18,809 nucleotides of DNA from JBGQAS01 sp964498605 (lineage in GTDB: Bacteria; Chloroflexota; Anaerolineae; Anaerolineales; Anaerolineaceae). Positions 14,945 through 18,809 of this stretch are shown piece by piece; the stretch's first letter is position 1, and each line of letters starts with the position of its first letter. The notes beneath the pieces are model-generated. The model was not told the origin of the DNA. It did no database searches and worked only from the letters and a program-made list of their open reading frames with translations. The stretch is taken from assembly GCA_964498605.1 (NCBI GenBank), contig CAZCHK010000046.1:1-18809 (forward strand). The letters are read 5' to 3'. Position numbers and translations under genes: made by a program.

Positions 14945-16063
14945 TCATTTAAAGATGACTTCCCATATCAGGACTTCACTTTCCTGAGCGCTGTTATCGT
15001 ATCTCCCATCGCCAGTCGCCAGGAAACGGCCATCTCCTGACCACCTCACACTCCAGACAGGCAGTCTGTGCTCGCGCGCCATAGAAAGCAGATCGCCGCT
15101 TACCGCGTCCCATATGCACACGATCCGATCACTGCCTGTGCCGGCGATCATACTGCCGTCAGGGGACCAGTCCACGCCACGCGCCCACCCGTTGTGCCGA
15201 GAAAGCGCCAGAGAAAGCAAGCCTGACTCAACATCCCAGACGCGCAGTATTCCATCCTGATGCGCGCTGGCAACACGCGTGCCGTCCGGTGACCAGACAA
15301 CACCGTTGGCATCATTGCGCCTGGACGAGTTCGTACTGAACACGCGCGTGATGGTCATCGTCTCAACGTTCAATATCTCCACCTTGCCACTCAGCTCCCC
15401 CACAGCCAGCCTGGTACCCTCTGGCGACCAGTCCACCGAGACCACAAAACCGGAAACGTCTGTCGTTGTGCTCTCCACTCCTTTGCTGATGTCGTAAAAG
15501 TGCACACATCCGCTTTTCGTACCCACTGCCAGTCTGTCACCAGGACCAGACCAGGACAAGCAGAAAGCGCCAGGAACCGAATAATCCTGATGAACCTGCC
15601 AGGAGGCAGTGTCCCAGACGCGCACGATTCCCGCGTCGCTTGCCGCAGCCAGGTAACTCCCGTCCGGCGACCACTCCACGCCCCAGACAAAACCCTCCAT
15701 GACTAGCGTGTCCGGAACCCCGTCCTCTTTGCCGGTAGGCCAAACCTTCACGTGTCCGTATCCTGTCGCAGCGATCAGGCTGCCACCCGGCGACCAATCC
15801 AGACTGTAAATGGGGCCATGGGGAGGAACGGAGTCGAGCATCCCGCGCAGCAAGATCAGCACAATCTCGGATGTCACACCTCCGCCGGCATCACTAGCAC
15901 TTTGCGGTACCGTGGGCAACATCACCCCCGCTGAATTCTCATCCATGACCGCAGCAGCAGTTCGAGCAGGCAGCGATAATCCGTTTTGTGTCCCGCCCAG
16001 GCAAGAAATACTGGCGCAGCTGATAAGATATACACAGGCAAGCAGAATGCAATTATTTCGCAA
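14945..16063 (-). CDS. Secreted WD40-repeat lipoprotein
   Basis: A 372-residue protein made almost wholly of WD40 repeats, about seven, enough for one propeller. Repeat units show SLDWSPGGSLIAATG, GVEWSPDGSYLAAAS, SVDWSPEGTRLAVG, GVVWSPDGTRVASA and GVDWSPDGSMIAGTG, each with a following V-W or similar strand. The N-terminus is hydrophobic and has lipobox LISC (Cys16), with Cys21 as an alternative, so it is probably exported and lipidated. The start is TTG at 16063: an in-frame TGA lies just upstream, no in-frame ATG is near, and AGGGATGAG precedes it. WD40 propellers usually bind proteins. It probably works with the downstream PD40/serine-hydrolase lipoprotein (inference from operon layout). 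Confidence 0.85.
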   Translation of the reverse strand: MRNNCILLACVYLISCASISCLGGTQNGLSLPARTAAAVMDENSAGVMLPTVPQSASDAGGGVTSEIVLILLRGMLDSVPPHGPIYSLDWSPGGSLIAATGYGHVKVWPTGKEDGVPDTLVMEGFVWGVEWSPDGSYLAAASDAGIVRVWDTASWQVHQDYSVPGAFCLSWSGPGDRLAVGTKSGCVHFYDISKGVESTTTDVSGFVVSVDWSPEGTRLAVGELSGKVEILNVETMTITRVFSTNSSRRNDANGVVWSPDGTRVASAHQDGILRVWDVESGLLSLALSRHNGWARGVDWSPDGSMIAGTGSDRIVCIWDAVSGDLLSMAREHRLPVWSVRWSGDGRFLATGDGRYDNSAQESEVLIWEVIFK

Positions 16064-16242
16064 ATCTCATCCCTGATGCATCATGGTAGCGCCTAGAATC
16101 TGCGGCGTTTTCGCCCGTTCACAGCGAACATTTAAAGAACAACCGGTCCTCACTCAGGCGCAATTAATTAATTACCGGGTGTTGATTAAACAACAATTAA
16201 CTGGCTTAATGAGATTCTAATCAGGCCTGATCGTCCAACAGC
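16064..16242. other. AT-rich intergenic region upstream of the WD40 gene
   Basis: No gene seen. It holds a perfect 12-bp palindrome ATCAGGCCTGAT at 16220-16231, an AT-rich stretch CAATTAATTAATTA at 16161-16174 and GTTC/GAAC half-sites near 16117-16129. These could be operator or promoter parts for the minus-strand WD40 gene, but no -35/-10 pair is convincing. Confidence 0.35.
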
Positions 16243-17505
16243 TCAGCTGATAGTGATTCTCCGCTTCAGCTGAAGGCGCAGCAACAAGTAATATGCCAGG
16301 CAGGAGAGAATGATGCCAGCTGACGCTCCCATAAACACCGCCTGGTAGTTCAGCGCCTGGGAGATGGCCGCCCACACAACCGCTCCCAGGCCAATTCCAA
16401 GGTCCATGGCAATAAAGAAAGTGGCATTCGCCACACCCCTGCGGTGGACAGGTGCCAGATCGGTGATGATGGTGATCAAAGCCGGCTGCCCGATGCCAAA
16501 CCCGATACCAAAGGCAACAGCTGCCAGAATGAAATGGGTCATGTTGTCAGCGAATATGAGCAGCACAAAGCTTGCCAGGAGAAAAAGGTTTCCAGGGACA
16601 ATGATGCGCCGCACGCCAATTCTTTTACTGACCCAGTTGATCAAAGGCCTTGAGAGCAGCATGCAGACAGCGTAGATCCAGAAGAAAAGAGAAATGTCCG
16701 GAATGTTCTTCGAGGCGGCGTACGGGGAAAGGAATGTAAGAATCGCAGCGTAATCAAACGCCAGAAAAAAGAGCACTACAGAAGCCGGGACAGCGGATTT
16801 CTCAATCAATCGATCGAGAATCCTGGCAGCCCCCCCGCGCTTCGCTTCGAGCAGTTGACTGTCTGTAGTTTGCCAATCATCCTTCTGAGAAGAGTCGTGT
16901 TGCTGCAAAGGTCGTAAAACAACCCCTAGAATCAGCCCTGACACGCAAAAGAGAACCGCTACCAGCGCCAGGACGCCAAAATGAGCCGTTGCCATCAGCC
17001 ACAGGCCAATGGCGGGGCCAATGGCGGAAGTCAGGCTGCTGACCACCCCGGAATAGCCCAGCCCCTCGGCGCGGCGCTGTGGGGGGACAATGTCCGCAAA
17101 AATCGTGGCGATAGCGGTGGTTTGCAGACCAAACCCGATGCCCTGCAGCACGCGCAGTACCCCTATCAGACTCGTGCCTGGCTGCAGGTAGTACCCGACG
17201 CACGGCACCAGCACCAGCACAAAGCCGACGAGCAGGACGGGCTTTCGGCCAATGTGATCGATCAGGTAGCCGGCAAACGGGCGAACGAGCAGGACCGAAA
17301 AGGTGAACAGTGTGACCATCAACCCGGCTTCTGCGGGTGAACCACCGCGTGATTGGATGAACAGCGGCAGCGTGGCTACCAGCATGCTGGTGATAGTATT
17401 CGAGCTGAGCGTCAGGAAAAGAGACGCGATGTAAGAGAATGTCCATAATCGTTTACATGGTGGTGTAGAAACAGGCAACGCTACCCTGTTGACATTTTTT
17501 ACCAT
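16243..17505 (-). CDS. Major facilitator superfamily transporter
   Basis: A 420-residue inner-membrane protein with about twelve hydrophobic segments, the usual MFS size. Between segments 2 and 3 stands the MFS motif A, YLIDHIGRKPVLL. A long charged loop near the middle (QQHDSSQKDDWQTT and on) separates the two halves. It resembles the drug-efflux or sugar-efflux branch of the superfamily, but the substrate cannot be read from sequence. The frame is open upstream to 17619, but that would run across the promoter and the start of the divergent dehydrogenase. The ATG at 17505 (MVKNVNRV) gives the normal length and I choose it, although its ribosome site is weak. It is divergent from the dehydrogenase gene, with which it shares a 103-bp control region. 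Confidence 0.9.
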   Translation of the reverse strand: MVKNVNRVALPVSTPPCKRLWTFSYIASLFLTLSSNTITSMLVATLPLFIQSRGGSPAEAGLMVTLFTFSVLLVRPFAGYLIDHIGRKPVLLVGFVLVLVPCVGYYLQPGTSLIGVLRVLQGIGFGLQTTAIATIFADIVPPQRRAEGLGYSGVVSSLTSAIGPAIGLWLMATAHFGVLALVAVLFCVSGLILGVVLRPLQQHDSSQKDDWQTTDSQLLEAKRGGAARILDRLIEKSAVPASVVLFFLAFDYAAILTFLSPYAASKNIPDISLFFWIYAVCMLLSRPLINWVSKRIGVRRIIVPGNLFLLASFVLLIFADNMTHFILAAVAFGIGFGIGQPALITIITDLAPVHRRGVANATFFIAMDLGIGLGAVVWAAISQALNYQAVFMGASAGIILSCLAYYLLLRLQLKRRITIS

Positions 17506-17547
17506 TCTCTTATCCAAATCATCGTTATGCTGTATTGTTCTCGTATC

Positions 17548-17556
17548 AGTATACCA
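17548..17556 (-). promoter_or_regulatory. Extended -10 promoter for the MFS gene
   Basis: On the minus strand TGGTATACT (17556-17548) is an extended -10 element of the form TGnTATACT. The -35 is poor, as is common with extended -10 promoters. Transcription would begin near 17541, about 36 nt before the ATG at 17505. Confidence 0.45.
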
Positions 17557-17608
17557 GCCACATATTACATTTAATTGTCTATCATGTACAATAACGGGTG
17601 AGGTCACC

Positions 17609-18715
17609 ATGAAAACCAAAATAGCCTACTTGCCAATCTCGCTAGTCCAAGATTTCATTAAGGACGTTTTTATTCAGTTGGGTGTCTCGAAAAATGACGC
17701 GGAATTATGCGCAGAAGTACTCATTGCATCTGACAGGCGCGGCATAGAATCCCACGGTATCGGAAGGTTAAGATACTACTACGCCCGTATCAAAGCTGGC
17801 CAGCACAAGGTTCAAACTAATTTTGAAATTACGCGGGAAAGTCCCACCACTGCAGTGGTTGATGGACACCACGGCATAGGTATGGTCATCGCCAAATGTT
17901 CTATGCAGATCGCCATTGATAAAGCCAGGCAGTACGGCATGGGAGCCGTGGCGGTTCGTAACTCGACCCACTTCGGGATTGCTGGTTATTATGCCCTGAT
18001 GGCAGTGCAGCAGGGAATGATTGGTCTCACTGTGACCAACGCCCGTCCATCCGTCAGTCCCACATTTAGCGTGCAACCCATGCTCGACACCAACCCGATC
18101 GCGTTTGGAGCACCAAGCGATGAGGAATTTCCGTTTCTGTACGACGCAGCCACGCCTATCATCCAGCGTGGAAAAGTGGAAGTCTATTCAAGGTTAGGAA
18201 AACTCATGCGCAACGGCTGGGTCGTGGATCAACATAACGAGTACATGAAAAATCCCGATGAGGTTCTTGGGGCGCTAAATGAGGGTACATCAGCACTGCT
18301 TCCCCTGGGCGGAAAGGGTGAAGAACTGGGGGGTCACAAGGGTTACGGTTTGGGAACCATAGTTGAGGTGCTGTCCGCATCACTGCAGCAGGGAGCGTTC
18401 CTGTACGGGCTGACAGGTATCTCGGATGACGGCGAATTCCGTCCATTCCGATTGGGACATTTCTTCATGGCAATTAATATTGAAAACTTTTGTTCGCTGG
18501 AGGAATTCAAAGCAACCACCGGAAAGATCATGCGCGATCTTCGCAACGCACGCAAGGCACACGGAGCTACCAGGATTTACACCGCAGGTGAGAAGGAATT
18601 CGAGATGGAAAAGGTCACTGCCAAAAACGGCATCCCCATCGTCCCTACTCTGCAAAAGGATCTGCTGTTTTTAAAACAGGAACTGGGATTGGTCAAGTAT
18701 AATTTTCCGTTTTAG
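17609..18715 (+). CDS. NAD(P)-dependent malate/L-lactate dehydrogenase-family oxidoreductase (Ldh_2)
   Basis: A 368-residue cytoplasmic enzyme of the Ldh_2 family, which includes malate, lactate, ureidoglycolate and 2,3-diketogulonate reductases. Seen motifs: SHGIGRL (His49), NSTHFGIAGYY (His121), DTNPIAFGAP and GGHKGYGLG (His243 to Gly248), all hallmarks of the fold and active site. Members reduce or oxidise 2-hydroxy acids with NAD(P); the exact substrate cannot be assigned. The ATG at 17609 follows GGTGAGGT and gives the normal family length; the frame is open further upstream but there it overlaps the MFS promoter. The MFS gene diverges from it, so the transporter could carry a related acid (inference). 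The 94 bases after the stop hold no gene I can see. Confidence 0.93.
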   Translation: MKTKIAYLPISLVQDFIKDVFIQLGVSKNDAELCAEVLIASDRRGIESHGIGRLRYYYARIKAGQHKVQTNFEITRESPTTAVVDGHHGIGMVIAKCSMQIAIDKARQYGMGAVAVRNSTHFGIAGYYALMAVQQGMIGLTVTNARPSVSPTFSVQPMLDTNPIAFGAPSDEEFPFLYDAATPIIQRGKVEVYSRLGKLMRNGWVVDQHNEYMKNPDEVLGALNEGTSALLPLGGKGEELGGHKGYGLGTIVEVLSASLQQGAFLYGLTGISDDGEFRPFRLGHFFMAINIENFCSLEEFKATTGKIMRDLRNARKAHGATRIYTAGEKEFEMEKVTAKNGIPIVPTLQKDLLFLKQELGLVKYNFPF

Positions 18716-18809
18716 ACACGCTCCTTCGATCAGAATACACTTAAAAAACTACCCCTTCTACATGAAAATATGAACGTTAGCGCAGGAAATCATGAAGGAT
18801 ATAAATAAT

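Noticed and set aside
17489..17608. Upstream extension of the dehydrogenase frame
   Set aside because: It would overlap the start and promoter of the divergent MFS gene. The ATG at 17609 has a ribosome site and gives the normal family length.
1..18809. CRISPR array, insertion sequence, tRNA or rRNA
   Set aside because: No regularly spaced repeats, transposase-like frame, cloverleaf or rRNA-like stretch was seen. The only notable nucleotide repeats are between paralogous genes and their relic.

Overview
The window looks like a chromosomal contig from a bacterium of the Chloroflexota, most likely the Anaerolineae. This rests on gene style only: Pknb-like kinases with tryptophan-rich membrane anchors, VWA-FHA proteins, WXG-type proteins, many secreted or lipidated WD40/PD40 beta-propellers and SUMF1-like modules, in a moderately GC-rich background. 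There is no rRNA or tRNA to confirm it. A run of 10 N at 9130-9139 marks an assembly gap, so the sequence is probably a draft or metagenome scaffold.

Layout. (1) 209-2122, minus strand: a membrane Ser/Thr protein kinase with an extracytoplasmic SUMF1/FGE-like domain. (2) A 156-bp divergent promoter region with a good sigma-70-like promoter for the kinase. (3) 2279-9500, plus strand: a tightly packed block encoding a secreted-VWA/membrane/cytoplasmic-FHA protein, a PP2C phosphatase, two paralogous proteins that join a WXG100-like N-terminus to an HExxH metallopeptidase-like C-terminus, a small unknown protein between those two, and a second Ser/Thr kinase with an extracytoplasmic beta-propeller. 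The propeller part is AT-richer and is cut by the N gap. (4) 9531-9741: a decayed third copy of the WXG gene start. (5) 9883-10752: a lipoprotein made of the same SUMF1-like domain that is fused to kinase 1. (6) 10879-12228: a Cys-containing N-terminal module, a membrane anchor and a family 3 solute-binding domain. (7) 12305-16063, minus strand: a WD40 lipoprotein followed by a PD40/serine beta-lactamase-like lipoprotein. (8) 16243-17505, minus, and 17609-18715, plus: a divergent pair encoding an MFS transporter and an Ldh_2-type malate/lactate-like dehydrogenase.

How it may work together (inference). Kinases, phosphatase and FHA reader form a complete Ser/Thr phosphosignalling set around two WXG-type proteins with candidate zinc-peptidase domains. 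The same kinds of extracytoplasmic domain (SUMF1-like, beta-propeller, solute-binding) are attached to similar cytoplasmic and membrane parts, which suggests sensor shuffling. No secretion ATPase is present in the window, so any link to a type VII-like secretion system is unproven. The last genes (MFS, dehydrogenase) look like ordinary metabolism and are probably unrelated.
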